Positions 9,684 to 18,868 of a DNA stretch of 64,000 nucleotides are shown here, one piece after another. Source of the stretch: CAVWUA01 sp963758025 (lineage in GTDB: Bacteria > Planctomycetota > Planctomycetia > Isosphaerales > Isosphaeraceae); NCBI GenBank assembly GCA_963758025.1, contig CAVWUA010000031.1, positions 1 to 64,000 on the forward strand. Reading direction: 5' to 3'. Position 1 is the stretch's first letter. Each line of letters opens with the position of its first letter. The translations under genes and the position numbers were made by a program. A model generated the notes under the pieces. That model had not been told where the DNA came from and made no database searches. It saw only the letters and a list, made by a program, of their open reading frames with translations.

Positions 9684-10916
9684 ATGACCGATCAGAACCT
9701 CGGCGCGCGCGTTCGCGCGGCGCTCGATGCCGGTGAAGGCATTTTGCGGCTGGCCCCGACCTGGGTGCCCCGCTCGTTTCTCATGCCGGGCGGCCGCTTG
9801 AAGCTGGCTCGGCAGGACCTGTACGCTCTGGGGACGCATCGGGGCGGGATCGACGAGCGCTGGTTCGCCTCGACCACCCCGGCGGCCAACGAGGGGGCCC
9901 CGCCCGATGAGGGCCTCAGCTACGTCGTCCACAACGGCGGCCGCTTCACGCTCAAGGACGCCATCGACGCCGAAGGCCCCGAGATGATCGGCCAGGCGAT
10001 CTGGGATAAGTACAAGCGGTGGCCCGTTTACAGCAAGTTCTTCGATAATCTCGGGCCGATCCCCCACCACATGCACCAGACCCAGGAGCAGGCCCAGAAG
10101 CTCGGCCGCGAGGGGAAGCCCGAAAGCTACTACTTCCCGCCGCAGCTCAACTGGACCGGCAACAACTTCCCCTACACCTTCATGGGGCTGGAGCCCGGCA
10201 CCACCAAGGAGGAGATCCGGCGCTGCCTGGAGCGCTGGAACGAGGGGGACAACGGCATCCTCGACTACTCCAAGGCCTACCGCCTCAAGCCCGGCACCGG
10301 CTGGCTGATCCCCCCCGCCGTGCTGCACGCCCCCGGCTCGCTCGTCACGTACGAGCCGCAGTGGGGCTCCGACGTCTTCGGCATGTATCAGTCGATGGTC
10401 GAAGGCCGGCGCGTCCCCTGGGACCTGCTCGTCAAGGACGTCCCCGAGGACAAGCACCAGGATCTCGACTACCTGGTCGAACAGCTCGACTGGGAAAAGA
10501 ACGTCGATCCGGAATTCAAGGCCCACAACTATCTGGAGCCGATCGTCCACTCGGGCGGCGATGGCCAGGAATACGTCGACAAGTGGATCGTCTATGGCAC
10601 CGTCAACGGTCAGCAACTCTTTACCGCCCGTGAGTTGACGGTCCAGCCCGGCGGCTCCGCGACGATCAAGGACGATGGGGCCTACGGCTTGATCGTCGTG
10701 CAGGGGAGCGGCTCGATCGGTTCGCTCAAAGTCGATAGCCCGAACTACATCCGTTTCGGCGAGATGACCGAGGACGAGGTCTTCGTCACCGCCAAGCGGG
10801 CGAAGGAGGGGGTCACGTTCAAGAACACCGGCAGCGAGCCGTTCGTGAGCCTCCGCTACTACGGCCCGGACGTGCACAAGACCCTGCCGAAGGTGGGTGA
10901 CTACCTCAAGGCGTGA
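9684..10916 (+). CDS. Cupin-type protein related to class I mannose-6-phosphate isomerase
   Basis: The 410-aa protein has two cupin-like halves. Metal-site-like residues appear as GPIPHHMHQTQEQA and in KPGTGWLIPPAVLHAPGSL. The C-terminal half (LTVQPGGSATIKDDGAYGL, YGPDVHKTLP) is a second jelly-roll. This layout resembles ManA-type isomerases interconverting mannose-6-P and fructose-6-P, but similarity to the classical enzyme is only partial, so the substrate is open. I chose the ATG at 9684 because residues read upstream in the same frame look non-native. Confidence 0.65.
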   Translation: MTDQNLGARVRAALDAGEGILRLAPTWVPRSFLMPGGRLKLARQDLYALGTHRGGIDERWFASTTPAANEGAPPDEGLSYVVHNGGRFTLKDAIDAEGPEMIGQAIWDKYKRWPVYSKFFDNLGPIPHHMHQTQEQAQKLGREGKPESYYFPPQLNWTGNNFPYTFMGLEPGTTKEEIRRCLERWNEGDNGILDYSKAYRLKPGTGWLIPPAVLHAPGSLVTYEPQWGSDVFGMYQSMVEGRRVPWDLLVKDVPEDKHQDLDYLVEQLDWEKNVDPEFKAHNYLEPIVHSGGDGQEYVDKWIVYGTVNGQQLFTARELTVQPGGSATIKDDGAYGLIVVQGSGSIGSLKVDSPNYIRFGEMTEDEVFVTAKRAKEGVTFKNTGSEPFVSLRYYGPDVHKTLPKVGDYLKA

Positions 10917-10953
10917 TCTCCGCACCCCAGCGACTCCAAGGGGGGACATTCCC

Positions 10954-11598
10954 GTGTCGGTGATCGGGCCGGAAGAACTCGTCGGCGACCTGCCGGAAGA
11001 ACTCCAAGGCCGGATCAAGGCCGAAGTCTCCCCTGGCGAGCGCGTGCTCTGGGCCGCTTGCGGAGGACCGATCGACGGCGCGACCGCCTCGACGAGCTGG
11101 ACCGGCCTGTTCATCGGCGCGGGGTTCTGGGTGGCGAGCGCCTTGCTCCTGGCGGCCTTCTTCGGGGCATTCGGCAGCCGGTTTCGCCAGGTTGAAGATT
11201 TTCTTGCGGGTGCCGGGGTGCTCGCGGGAATCATCGGCTTGCTTTGTGTTCTCGGAATGGTCGGAAGCTGGATCGACCGGAGGGCCGAGCGAAAGCGGCG
11301 GGTGGAGACGCTCTTCGCGTTGACCGACCAGCGGGTGATCTTCTGGAAAGGACAGCCCGGAACGGCCGCCATCGCCGTCTATTCTTATCCGCTGAGCAGC
11401 ATCCATAACGTCCATCGCGTCGAGATGCCCGACGGCTCCGGCTCAGTCCGGTTCAGCATCGAGCCGAAGCAGACATCCTGGGACGGCTCGTACGCTTGGG
11501 AACGGCCGACCGGCTTCGAGGGCATCCCCGACGTCCGTCGCGTCGAGGCGCTGGTCCGGGAGCATCTCGGCTCCGCGGCTGAACCTCGGTTGATTTGA
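10954..11598 (+). CDS. Membrane protein with a C-terminal PH-like domain
   Basis: The GTG start at 10954 follows GGGGGGA. A short soluble part (GERVLWAACGGP) precedes two transmembrane segments (about residues 50-75 and 90-112). The C-terminal domain, with LFALTDQRVIFWKG and YSYPLSSIHNVHRVE, resembles bacterial PH-like (DUF304-type) domains of unknown function. It lies 37 bases after the cupin gene and is probably co-transcribed. Confidence 0.6.
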   Translation: MSVIGPEELVGDLPEELQGRIKAEVSPGERVLWAACGGPIDGATASTSWTGLFIGAGFWVASALLLAAFFGAFGSRFRQVEDFLAGAGVLAGIIGLLCVLGMVGSWIDRRAERKRRVETLFALTDQRVIFWKGQPGTAAIAVYSYPLSSIHNVHRVEMPDGSGSVRFSIEPKQTSWDGSYAWERPTGFEGIPDVRRVEALVREHLGSAAEPRLI

Positions 11599-11618
11599 GA
11601 AGGCAAAAAGGAACCGTG

Positions 11619-11780
11619 ATGGCCACCTCCACGTTGAAGCCAGGCCGGGTCGAAGCCGACGAGCAGGCGATGGTGCTTCACGCGATCGACTGGAAAACCT
11701 ACGTCACGATCGCGGACGCCTTGGTCGATCGGCACAGCCCGCGCATGGTGTACGTTGACGAGAGCCTCACTTTTGAATGA
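11619..11780 (+). pseudogene. N-terminal remnant of a Uma2-family (DUF820) nuclease-like protein
   Basis: The 53-residue frame (MVLHAIDWKTYVTIADAL, PRMVYVDESLTF) matches the first third of the Uma2 proteins that are highly multiplied in planctomycetes. It stops where the catalytic PD-(D/E)XK-like core should begin, and the core does not continue in another frame. A methyltransferase gene starts 19 bases later. I read it as a truncated copy, not a functional gene. Confidence 0.55.
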
Positions 11781-11799
11781 GGGCCGCACAAATACTTCC

Positions 11800-12471
11800 A
11801 TGAAAACTCAACTCGAGGCTCTGGCTGATGGCTGGGAACGGGCTGCTCGTGAGGAGCCGCGCGGGGCGATCGTCCCTGGATTACCGCCGGAGCAGTACGA
11901 GGAATCAGGACGCGTCGCGTCGGAAACGGTCGCGGCCATCATCCCCCCCGGCACGGCGTCGGTGATCGAGTTCGGCTGCGGGGATGGCCGGATTACGCGG
12001 CATCTGGCGGCGCTTTACGGGGTGGTCTTGGCCGTGGACATCGCGCCTACCATGCTGACGCACGTTCTCAAACTCGGTCTGCCGAACGTGGAAACGTATC
12101 TTTCCGATGGCCTGACCATGCCTGCCGGTCGTACATTCGACGCGGCTTACAGCGAGATTGTCTTAATCCACAACACCTACGAGGATGGCCGTCGGATCAT
12201 CAAGGCCCTGGCCGGAGCCATCGCCGACGGAGGGCTCCTGGCCCTGCACATCCCTGTCTACGACGTGGGCCGCGATCCGGAGCACTGGATTGATGTCGGG
12301 GTCTGGACCATCGACCAATTGACAGAGGCCGCTGACTCGGCGGGTTGCGCGGTCGAGCAGTTCTGGACAAACTCCGGCTCTTTTGGTTTCGATCGCATTG
12401 GTCCGAATCACTACAAACTCCAGGTCCTTCGCAAGCTGTCGTCATCCAGGGCAGCGACCCTGATTCATTGA
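11800..12471 (+). CDS. Class I SAM-dependent methyltransferase
   Basis: Motif I of the Rossmann-like fold is VIEFGCGDGRITRHLA (near residue 56), followed by the acidic strand end VLAVDIAP and the later motif AYSEIVLIHN. The 223-aa length fits small Methyltransf_11/25-type enzymes. The ATG at 11800 was chosen over an upstream one because the residues before it overlap the Uma2 remnant. The substrate is unknown. Confidence 0.75.
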   Translation: MKTQLEALADGWERAAREEPRGAIVPGLPPEQYEESGRVASETVAAIIPPGTASVIEFGCGDGRITRHLAALYGVVLAVDIAPTMLTHVLKLGLPNVETYLSDGLTMPAGRTFDAAYSEIVLIHNTYEDGRRIIKALAGAIADGGLLALHIPVYDVGRDPEHWIDVGVWTIDQLTEAADSAGCAVEQFWTNSGSFGFDRIGPNHYKLQVLRKLSSSRAATLIH

Positions 12472-12508
12472 AACGGTGGGCGGTGCCCAACCTACGAGGA
12501 TTGTTCTC

Positions 12509-13564
12509 ATGAGCAACGATCATCCCAATAACTATCCGAAACTCCACAACGCGGCCTGGCCGGGTGTCGTTGGCAAGGGGGAAGGGTCCGAGCCGCCGAT
12601 CGACCTGGATACCATGCTCGACCTGACGGCCGCCGCCGAGGTGGATGGGGTCAAGTTCGACGGCGTCGATCTGTTCCTGTTCGCGCCTCACGTTGATATC
12701 GACTCCAGCGACGACGACCTCAAGAAGCTGGCCGACCGAGTCCGCGCCCGCAACCTGGTCATCGGCTCGGTCGTGGCGCCGGTCTGGCCGCCGACCGGCG
12801 GCGGTTCGGCGATGGACGAGGGCGAGGGCCGCACGAAATTCCTCGAACAGGTCCACAAGGGGTGCCATATCGCCCGGCGGCTCCGCGAGCTGGGCGTCCG
12901 GCCGTATGGGGTCGTGCGGATCGACTCGGCGTGCAGCCCGGTGGACTGGGCGGCCGATCCCGAGGGGAACCAGAAGCGCATCGCCGAGACGTTCAAGCAG
13001 GCCGCGACGATCGCCCGGGAGCATGGCGAGCGCCTGGCCGCCGAGGGGGAAGTCTGCTGGGGCGGCATGCACTCCTGGAAGAAGATGGTCGATCTGCTGG
13101 AGCGCGTCGGCGAGCCGGAGACGCTTGGCTTCCAGGCCGACATGGCCCACACGCTGCTCTACACGCTCGGCGTGAACGCCCCCGAGGACCGCATCCTGCC
13201 CGAGAATTTCCAGTGGAGCGACAAGAGCGCTCTCGATACGGCGATCAAGAAACTCACCGATGCCCTGCGCCCCTGGACGATTGACTTCCACGTCGCGCAG
13301 AACGACGCGACGGTCCACGGCACCGGCTCGCACGACAAGACGGGCCGGCACTGCCTGGCGACCGACCCCGAAGGGAAGCTGGACATCCCGTACCACGCCG
13401 GGTTCTGGCTCCGCGACGCGCAGGGGAACCTGACCAAGAAGATCGAACATATCTGCTGGGACGGCTGCATGTTCCCCAACGACGTCATGACCAGCCCGCA
13501 GACGTGGAACGACATCCTCGCGAAGATGATCGCCGTCCGCGACCACCACGGCTGGCAGGCGTGA
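12509..13564 (+). CDS. Sugar phosphate isomerase/epimerase (xylose isomerase-like TIM barrel)
   Basis: The 351-aa protein has TIM-barrel features of the AP-endonuclease-2/xylose-isomerase superfamily: DGVKFDGVDLFLFAP, EVCWGGMHSWKKM, the metal-site segment LGFQADMAHTLLY and the C-terminal DFHVAQNDATVHGTGSHD. It belongs with the oxidoreductase at 13943 and the epimerase at 15157 in one same-strand run. This suggests oxidation and isomerisation of a sugar or polyol, but the substrate cannot be named. Confidence 0.75.
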   Translation: MSNDHPNNYPKLHNAAWPGVVGKGEGSEPPIDLDTMLDLTAAAEVDGVKFDGVDLFLFAPHVDIDSSDDDLKKLADRVRARNLVIGSVVAPVWPPTGGGSAMDEGEGRTKFLEQVHKGCHIARRLRELGVRPYGVVRIDSACSPVDWAADPEGNQKRIAETFKQAATIAREHGERLAAEGEVCWGGMHSWKKMVDLLERVGEPETLGFQADMAHTLLYTLGVNAPEDRILPENFQWSDKSALDTAIKKLTDALRPWTIDFHVAQNDATVHGTGSHDKTGRHCLATDPEGKLDIPYHAGFWLRDAQGNLTKKIEHICWDGCMFPNDVMTSPQTWNDILAKMIAVRDHHGWQA

Positions 13565-13610
13565 CCGACCTCCACCCCGCCCCTCGACCCGCAGAACAGG
13601 AGCCGCCCCG

Positions 13611-13868
13611 ATGATCCGCCGTCCTTCGCGCCTCGCGTATGTCCCCGCCATCCTCGGCGCCCTGGTCGTGGGGTTGGTCGCGATCTCGTCCACGACGGGG
13701 ACCCCTCCCCGGCAGGACGAGGGGCAATCCGGTCGGTATCGGGTCGACATCTCCGACCGTTACGTCGTCGTCATCGATACCGAGACGGGACATTGCTGGA
13801 GCCGTAGTCCCGCCGGCGCCGGCGGCTGGATCGACCTGGGATCGCCCGCGCACGACCGCCAGGACTGA
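13611..13868 (+). CDS. Small exported protein of unknown function
   Basis: The 85-aa frame begins with a basic N-terminus and a hydrophobic segment (YVPAILGALVVGLVAISS) typical of a signal peptide or anchor. A short beta-rich part follows (RYRVDISDRYVVVIDTETG, then CWSRSP). I do not recognise the family. It sits between two sugar-metabolism genes on the same strand. Confidence 0.5.
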   Translation: MIRRPSRLAYVPAILGALVVGLVAISSTTGTPPRQDEGQSGRYRVDISDRYVVVIDTETGHCWSRSPAGAGGWIDLGSPAHDRQD

Positions 13869-13942
13869 TAGGGGGCATCCCGGCGGGCTGTTGGGACGTC
13901 CGCCGCTACCGGCTGAAACTCGAGAACATCATCAGGTGAATC

Positions 13943-15091
13943 ATGGCAGACAAGAAACCGCTGAACATCGGCCTGGTCGGCTACGGCTTCATGGGCCGCA
14001 CGCATTCGAACGCCTACAAGCGGGTGAATGACTTCTTCGACGTCGCGTACCGTCCCGTGCTGAAGGCCGTCTGCGGGCGCACCGCCGAGGGAGCGCGGGC
14101 CTTCGCCGACAAGTGGGGATACGAGTCGGTCGAGACCGACTGGCGGAAGCTGATCGAGCGGAAGGACATCGACGCGATCGACATCTGCACGCCCAACGAC
14201 ACCCACGCCGAGATCGCCATCGCCGCCGCCGAGGCGGGGAAGATGGTCCTCTGCGAGAAGCCGCTCGCCCGCGACCTGAAGGAATCGCAGCCGATGGTCG
14301 AGGCGGTCGAGAAGGCCGGCGTGCCGAACACCGTCTGGTACAATTACCGCCGTGTTCCGGCCGTGACCCTCGCCAAGAAGCTGATCGACGAGGGGCGGCT
14401 CGGCCGGATCTTCCACTACCGCGCGAACTTCCTCCAGGACTGGACGATCAACGCCGACCTGCCTCAAGGGGGCGCCGCGCTCTGGCGGCTCGACGCCAAG
14501 GCGGCCGGCTCGGGCGTCACCGGCGACCTGCTCGCCCACTGCATCGACACGGCGCTCTGGCTCAACGGCTCGATCACCAAGGTCAACGCCATGACCGAGA
14601 CGTTCGTCAAGGAGCGTAAGCATAACATCACCGGCAAAGTCGAACCGGTCAACATCGACGACGCTTGCGCGTTTCTCTGCCGGTTCGAGAACGGCTCGCT
14701 CGGCCTCTTCGAATCGACCCGCTACGCCCGGGGACACAAGGCCCTCTACACGTTCGAGGTCAACGGCGAGAAGGCATCGCTGAAGTGGGACCTTCACGAC
14801 CTGCATCACCTGGAATACTTCGACCACGGCGACGATAGCCTCATCCGTGGCTGGCACGACATCCACGTCACCGACAGTGACCATCCTTATATGAAAAACT
14901 GGTGGGTTCCCGGCCTCCAGATTGGCTATGAGCACACGTTCGTGCATCAGGTGGCCGACTTCCTGGAGAACCTGGCTCAGGGTCAGCCCACCCGGCCGAC
15001 CTTCCGCGACGCGCTGGAGACGCAAGCCGTCTGCGACGCCGTGCTCGACTCGGCCGAGCTGGGCAAGTGGGAGGATGTCGCGACGGTGTGA
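13943..15091 (+). CDS. Gfo/Idh/MocA-family oxidoreductase
   Basis: The intact 382-aa protein shows the Rossmann motif GLVGYGFMGRTHSNAY at the start, the strand-end signature DICTPNDTHAEIA and the catalytic CEKPLARDLKES with the conserved Lys. The C-terminal domain contains DLLAHCIDTALWLNG. In planctomycetes such genes are often paired with TIM-barrel isomerases, as here on both sides. The substrate is likely a sugar or inositol derivative (inference). Confidence 0.88.
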   Translation: MADKKPLNIGLVGYGFMGRTHSNAYKRVNDFFDVAYRPVLKAVCGRTAEGARAFADKWGYESVETDWRKLIERKDIDAIDICTPNDTHAEIAIAAAEAGKMVLCEKPLARDLKESQPMVEAVEKAGVPNTVWYNYRRVPAVTLAKKLIDEGRLGRIFHYRANFLQDWTINADLPQGGAALWRLDAKAAGSGVTGDLLAHCIDTALWLNGSITKVNAMTETFVKERKHNITGKVEPVNIDDACAFLCRFENGSLGLFESTRYARGHKALYTFEVNGEKASLKWDLHDLHHLEYFDHGDDSLIRGWHDIHVTDSDHPYMKNWWVPGLQIGYEHTFVHQVADFLENLAQGQPTRPTFRDALETQAVCDAVLDSAELGKWEDVATV

Positions 15092-15156
15092 TCTGGCCAA
15101 AACGGATGGTCCAAACGTGCGATGTCGCTAGTGATGAGAACAACGGGAATATATCG

Positions 15157-16005
15157 ATGAAAACCGGCATGAACCTGCTGCTCTGGACTGACATGGTCAC
15201 CGAGCAGCACGATGCGCTCCTGGACCAGATCAAGGAGGTCGGCTTCGACGCGGTCGAGGTCCCGATCTTCGACACGAGCGACCTGAAGCCGTATGAGCGG
15301 CTGGGCAAGCGACTGAAGGACCTGGGGCTGGGGGCGACGGCCGTCACCGTGATGACGCCCGACACGAACCCGATCTCTCCCGATCCGGTGATCCGCGAGG
15401 CGGCCGTCAAGCAACTCGACCGCGTGATGGAATGCGGCCAGGCATTCGGTTGCGAGATCCTCTGCGGGCCGATCCATTCGGCCATCGGCGTCTTCTCCGG
15501 CCAGGGGCCGACCGACGAGGAATTCCAGCATGGCGTCGAGACCCTCCAGAAGGCCGGCGAGAAGGCCCAAGCCCGCAATATCAAGCTGGCGGTCGAGTAT
15601 CTGAACCGCTTCGAGATCTATTTCCTCACGACCGCCGCCCAGACGGCCCGGTTCATTCAGGCGGTGAACCATCCGTCGGTCAAGATGATGTACGACAGCT
15701 TCCACGCCCATATCGAGGAGAAGGACCAGGCCCGGGCCATCGACTCGTGCAAAAACGAGACGATTCATGTCCATATCTCAGAGAACGACCGCGGCACGCC
15801 CGGCACCGGCCAGGTGCACTGGGACAGCGTCTTCTCCGGGTTGAAACAATCGGGTTACGACGGCTACCTGACGATCGAGGCGTTCGGCCTGGCCCTGCCG
15901 GCCCTGGCCGCCGCCACGCGCGTCTGGCGCAAGCTGTTCGATGACGAGCTGAAACTCTGCCGCGATGGTCTGGCCTTCATGAAAGCGCGTGCCGGGCTGA
16001 AGTGA
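15157..16005 (+). CDS. Sugar epimerase of the tagatose/psicose 3-epimerase type
   Basis: The 282-aa TIM-barrel protein carries the signature of ketose 3-epimerase/hydroxypyruvate-isomerase-like enzymes: MNLLLWTDMV at the N-terminus, the metal-ligand segments VEYLNRFE and MMYDSFHAHIEE, and HVHISENDRGTPGTGQVHW near the active site. A further metal ligand is the Glu of LTIEAFG. I chose the ATG at 15157 because the longer frame upstream is not family-like. It follows the 13943 oxidoreductase and may act on its product. Confidence 0.82.
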   Translation: MKTGMNLLLWTDMVTEQHDALLDQIKEVGFDAVEVPIFDTSDLKPYERLGKRLKDLGLGATAVTVMTPDTNPISPDPVIREAAVKQLDRVMECGQAFGCEILCGPIHSAIGVFSGQGPTDEEFQHGVETLQKAGEKAQARNIKLAVEYLNRFEIYFLTTAAQTARFIQAVNHPSVKMMYDSFHAHIEEKDQARAIDSCKNETIHVHISENDRGTPGTGQVHWDSVFSGLKQSGYDGYLTIEAFGLALPALAAATRVWRKLFDDELKLCRDGLAFMKARAGLK

Positions 16006-16059
16006 CCTGGCCCGCCCTCTCGATCCATCTGCACGATCCACTGACCCCTGGAGTCGTTC

Positions 16060-16689
16060 ATGCCGCGCATCGCGACCTGTCTCACCACGGTCCTGATCGG
16101 TCTTTCCCTCACCGCCGCGCTGGGACAGGCGCCCCCAGCGGCTCCCGCTCCGGCGCGGAACGCCGCGCTGGCGAAGCCGCAACCGCGTCCACACGGCCAA
16201 CGCGTGCCGGTGGACCCCGCCCTGGTGCGGGTCGATGACGGTGACACCGTCAATATCCGCTGGAAGGAGGGAGACGAGGAGATCGTCCGCATCCTCGGCA
16301 TCGATACTCCCGAGACACGGCACCTCGAACACAATATTCCCTACGACCAGGCGTTCGGCACCGAGGCACGCGCATTCGGCCAGGGTGCCTTCGCCGCCGC
16401 GACGCAGGTCGAGTTGCTGCGGGCCGAGACGCTTGACCCCTACGGGCGAACGCTCGGTTATCTGTTTATCAACGGACGCAATTACTCGGTGCTCGCCATC
16501 CGCGCGGGGCTGGCCGAGGAATCCGTCACGCATTTCGGCGACAATGGACTGCCAAAGCAGGCCGCCGAGGTTCTCGCTGCCGCCAAATCCGTTGGCCCGA
16601 CGCCGTTCGAGCCGCCCCACTTCTTCCGCCGCCGCATGGGCGATGTCAGCAAGTACATGAAGGCGGAGGGGACGTATCCCTCCCACTGA
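16060..16689 (+). CDS. Exported thermonuclease (SNase-like) protein
   Basis: A signal peptide (about residues 1-23, TVLIGLSLTAALGQA) and an Ala/Pro-rich spacer lead into a staphylococcal-nuclease fold. Metal and catalytic residues are in place: VDDGDTVNIRW, ILGIDTPETR and DPYGRTLGYLFI, followed by SVLAIRAGLA. The 209-aa length is normal. It would hydrolyse DNA or RNA in the periplasm or outside the cell. It converges on typA with a shared terminator. Confidence 0.85.
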   Translation: MPRIATCLTTVLIGLSLTAALGQAPPAAPAPARNAALAKPQPRPHGQRVPVDPALVRVDDGDTVNIRWKEGDEEIVRILGIDTPETRHLEHNIPYDQAFGTEARAFGQGAFAAATQVELLRAETLDPYGRTLGYLFINGRNYSVLAIRAGLAEESVTHFGDNGLPKQAAEVLAAAKSVGPTPFEPPHFFRRRMGDVSKYMKAEGTYPSH

Positions 16690-16722
16690 TTTGAGAGATC
16701 CGGATTCCGGATCTCTCAAATC
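16688..16722. terminator. Bidirectional terminator hairpin between the nuclease gene and typA
   Basis: A perfect 16-bp inverted repeat (GATTTGAGAGATCCGG and its complement) with a 3-base loop fills the gap between two convergent genes. It starts within the nuclease stop codon. No U-tract is seen on either strand. Confidence 0.7.
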
Positions 16723-16724
16723 AA

Positions 16725-18557
16725 TCAGACCCCGACCTTCTTCCGCGAGCCTCCCCGCTCGGCGCGTTTGCGGGCCTCTTCGTTCAAGACCTTCTTGCGC
16801 AGGCGGATCTTGGTCGGCGTGACCTCGACCACCTCGTCATCCTCGATGTATTCGAGCGCGATTTCCAGGGTCAGGAGCCGGGGCGGCTTGAGCAAGACGT
16901 TCTTGTCGCTGCCCGAGGCCCGCATGTTCGTCAGTTTCTTTTCCTTGCAGGGATTGACGACCAGATCGTTGTCGCGAGCGTTCTCGGCGACGATCATCCC
17001 TTCGTAGATCTCATCCCCTGGCTGCACGAACATCGTTCCGCGCTGCTGGAGGTTGTCCAGGGCGAAGGCGATTGCCTTGCCACGCACGTTGGAGATCATC
17101 ACGCCATTGGACCGATGGGGGATATCTCCCTTGACCGGCTGGTAGTCGTGGAAGTTGTGGTGCATGATCGCCTCCCCCTGCGTCGCGCTCAGCAGGCGAG
17201 TTCGCAGGCCGAGCAGGCCCCGCGCCGGGATGACAAACTCCATGTGAGCGTAACTGCCCTTGAAGTCCATGTTGGCCAGCTCGCCGCGTCGGTTGCCGAC
17301 AAGTTCCATGACAGGCCCCTGGTGCTCCTGGGGCACGTCCACCACGAGGTATTCATACGGTTCGTGCTGCACGCCATCGATCGTCTTGATGATGACCTCG
17401 GGCTTGCCGACGGACATCTCGTAACCCTCGCGCCGCATCGTCTCGATCAGCACGGAGAGGTGCAAGAGCCCGCGGCCGGAGACCTGGAACGAGTCGCGGT
17501 CCTCGGTCGGCTCGACCCGCAGGGCGACGTTCGACTGCAGCTCGCGGTCGAGCCGGTCTTTCAGGTGCCGCGAGGTCAGATACTGACCTTCGCCGCACAA
17601 GGGAGCGTCGTTCACGGAGAACGTCATGCTCAGAGTCGGCTCGTCCACCTCGATCCGGGGCAGGGGGACGGGCCGGTCGATGTCGGCGATCGTGTCGCCG
17701 ATATCGACGTTCGCCATGCCGACGATCGCCACGATGTCCCCCGCGTCGGCCCGTTCGACCTCGGTCCGGCCGAGCTTGTCGAAGACCATGAGCGAGTCGA
17801 TGCTGCCGGGGGTTGTCACGCCGCCGGCCTTGATCAGCGCGGTCTTCTGCCCCTTGCGGACGCTGCCCGAGGCGATCCGGCCGATGGCGATCCGACCGAC
17901 ATACTCCGAGAAGTCAAGCGACGTGCAGAGCAACTGCAAGGAGAAGTCCGGCCGGACCTCGGGACCGGGGACCTTCTCCAGGATCAGGTCGAGCAGCGGC
18001 TTGATGTCCCCCTCGGTGGCGTGGGCATCGTGCGAGGCGAACCCGCCGCGTCCCGAGGCGAAGATGTAGGGGAAGTCGAGCTGCTCGCTGTCGGCCCCCA
18101 GCTCGACGAACGTGTCGAAGACCTCGTTCAGCACCTCGTCGGGGCGGGCGTCGGGGCGGTCGATCTTGTTGATGACGACGATCGGCCTCAGCTTGTTGGC
18201 GAACGCCTTGCGCAGGACGAACTTGGTCTGGGGCATCGGCCCCTCGAACGAATCGACCAGCAGGAGGCAACCATCGGCCATCTGGAGAGTGCGCTCGACC
18301 TCGCCGCCGAAGTCGGCGTGACCGGGGGTGTCGATGATGTTGATTTTGGTCGCGCCGTAATTGATGGCGATGTTCTTGGCGAGGATCGTGATGCCCCGCT
18401 CGCGCTCCTGCGGGTTGGAGTCGAGGATGCACTCTCCCTGAAGCTGGCTCGCCCGGAACTGGCCGGACTGGCGGAGCATCGCATCGACCAGGGTGGTCTT
18501 GCCATGATCGACGTGGGCAATGATGGCCACGTTGCGGATGTCGTCGCGTCGGGTCAT
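16725..18557 (-). CDS. typA: Ribosome-associated GTPase TypA/BipA
   Basis: The translational GTPase acts on ribosome assembly and stress responses. The G-motifs are AHVDHGKTTL (G1), RGITI (G2), DTPGH (G3) and NKIDRPDARP (G4). The EF-G-like domains and the TypA-specific C-terminus follow. A second ATG nine codons inside the longest frame begins MTRRDDIRNVAIIAHVDHG, which matches the family start, so I use 18557. It gives 610 aa, a normal length with no frameshift. Confidence 0.94.
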   Translation of the reverse strand: MTRRDDIRNVAIIAHVDHGKTTLVDAMLRQSGQFRASQLQGECILDSNPQERERGITILAKNIAINYGATKINIIDTPGHADFGGEVERTLQMADGCLLLVDSFEGPMPQTKFVLRKAFANKLRPIVVINKIDRPDARPDEVLNEVFDTFVELGADSEQLDFPYIFASGRGGFASHDAHATEGDIKPLLDLILEKVPGPEVRPDFSLQLLCTSLDFSEYVGRIAIGRIASGSVRKGQKTALIKAGGVTTPGSIDSLMVFDKLGRTEVERADAGDIVAIVGMANVDIGDTIADIDRPVPLPRIEVDEPTLSMTFSVNDAPLCGEGQYLTSRHLKDRLDRELQSNVALRVEPTEDRDSFQVSGRGLLHLSVLIETMRREGYEMSVGKPEVIIKTIDGVQHEPYEYLVVDVPQEHQGPVMELVGNRRGELANMDFKGSYAHMEFVIPARGLLGLRTRLLSATQGEAIMHHNFHDYQPVKGDIPHRSNGVMISNVRGKAIAFALDNLQQRGTMFVQPGDEIYEGMIVAENARDNDLVVNPCKEKKLTNMRASGSDKNVLLKPPRLLTLEIALEYIEDDEVVEVTPTKIRLRKKVLNEEARKRAERGGSRKKVGV

Positions 18558-18868
18558 GTCTGGATCGTGTCCGCCGCGCTGCACGGGCGGTCCGGGAAGG
18601 TATTGGGAATCAGAAGCCGAGGGGTGTGAACCGTTCGGTTTTGGAGAGAGAGTTTCTCGCTGGGCCTAGAATTCTAAGGGGCAGACCCTCGACCGGCAAG
18701 GCCAGTCGGGACAACAATGGAACATCGGTCGCATAAGTTTTATGTGAAGCCCCTACGGATTCCCTGTTCACCCCCCGTGTCAAGGCTCCGGATTGACTCC
18801 GGCCCGGTATAATTCGTGCATGGATGTACCGCTGATGATAGCGTCAGTCCACGGGAGGAAGGAAACCA

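Noticed and set aside
9474..11372. 632-aa open frame on the minus strand
   Set aside because: It lies opposite the cupin and PH-domain genes, which have clear family features. The translation is repetitive Arg/Leu/Val-rich shadow sequence typical of high-GC antisense frames.
17115..18629. 504-aa plus-strand open frame
   Set aside because: It is antisense to typA over its whole length and shows no domain pattern.
18794..18813. TTGACT followed by TATAAT upstream of the 18.9-kb gene as a full promoter
   Set aside because: The spacing is only eight bases, far too short for sigma-70. Only the TATAAT is noted as a possible -10.
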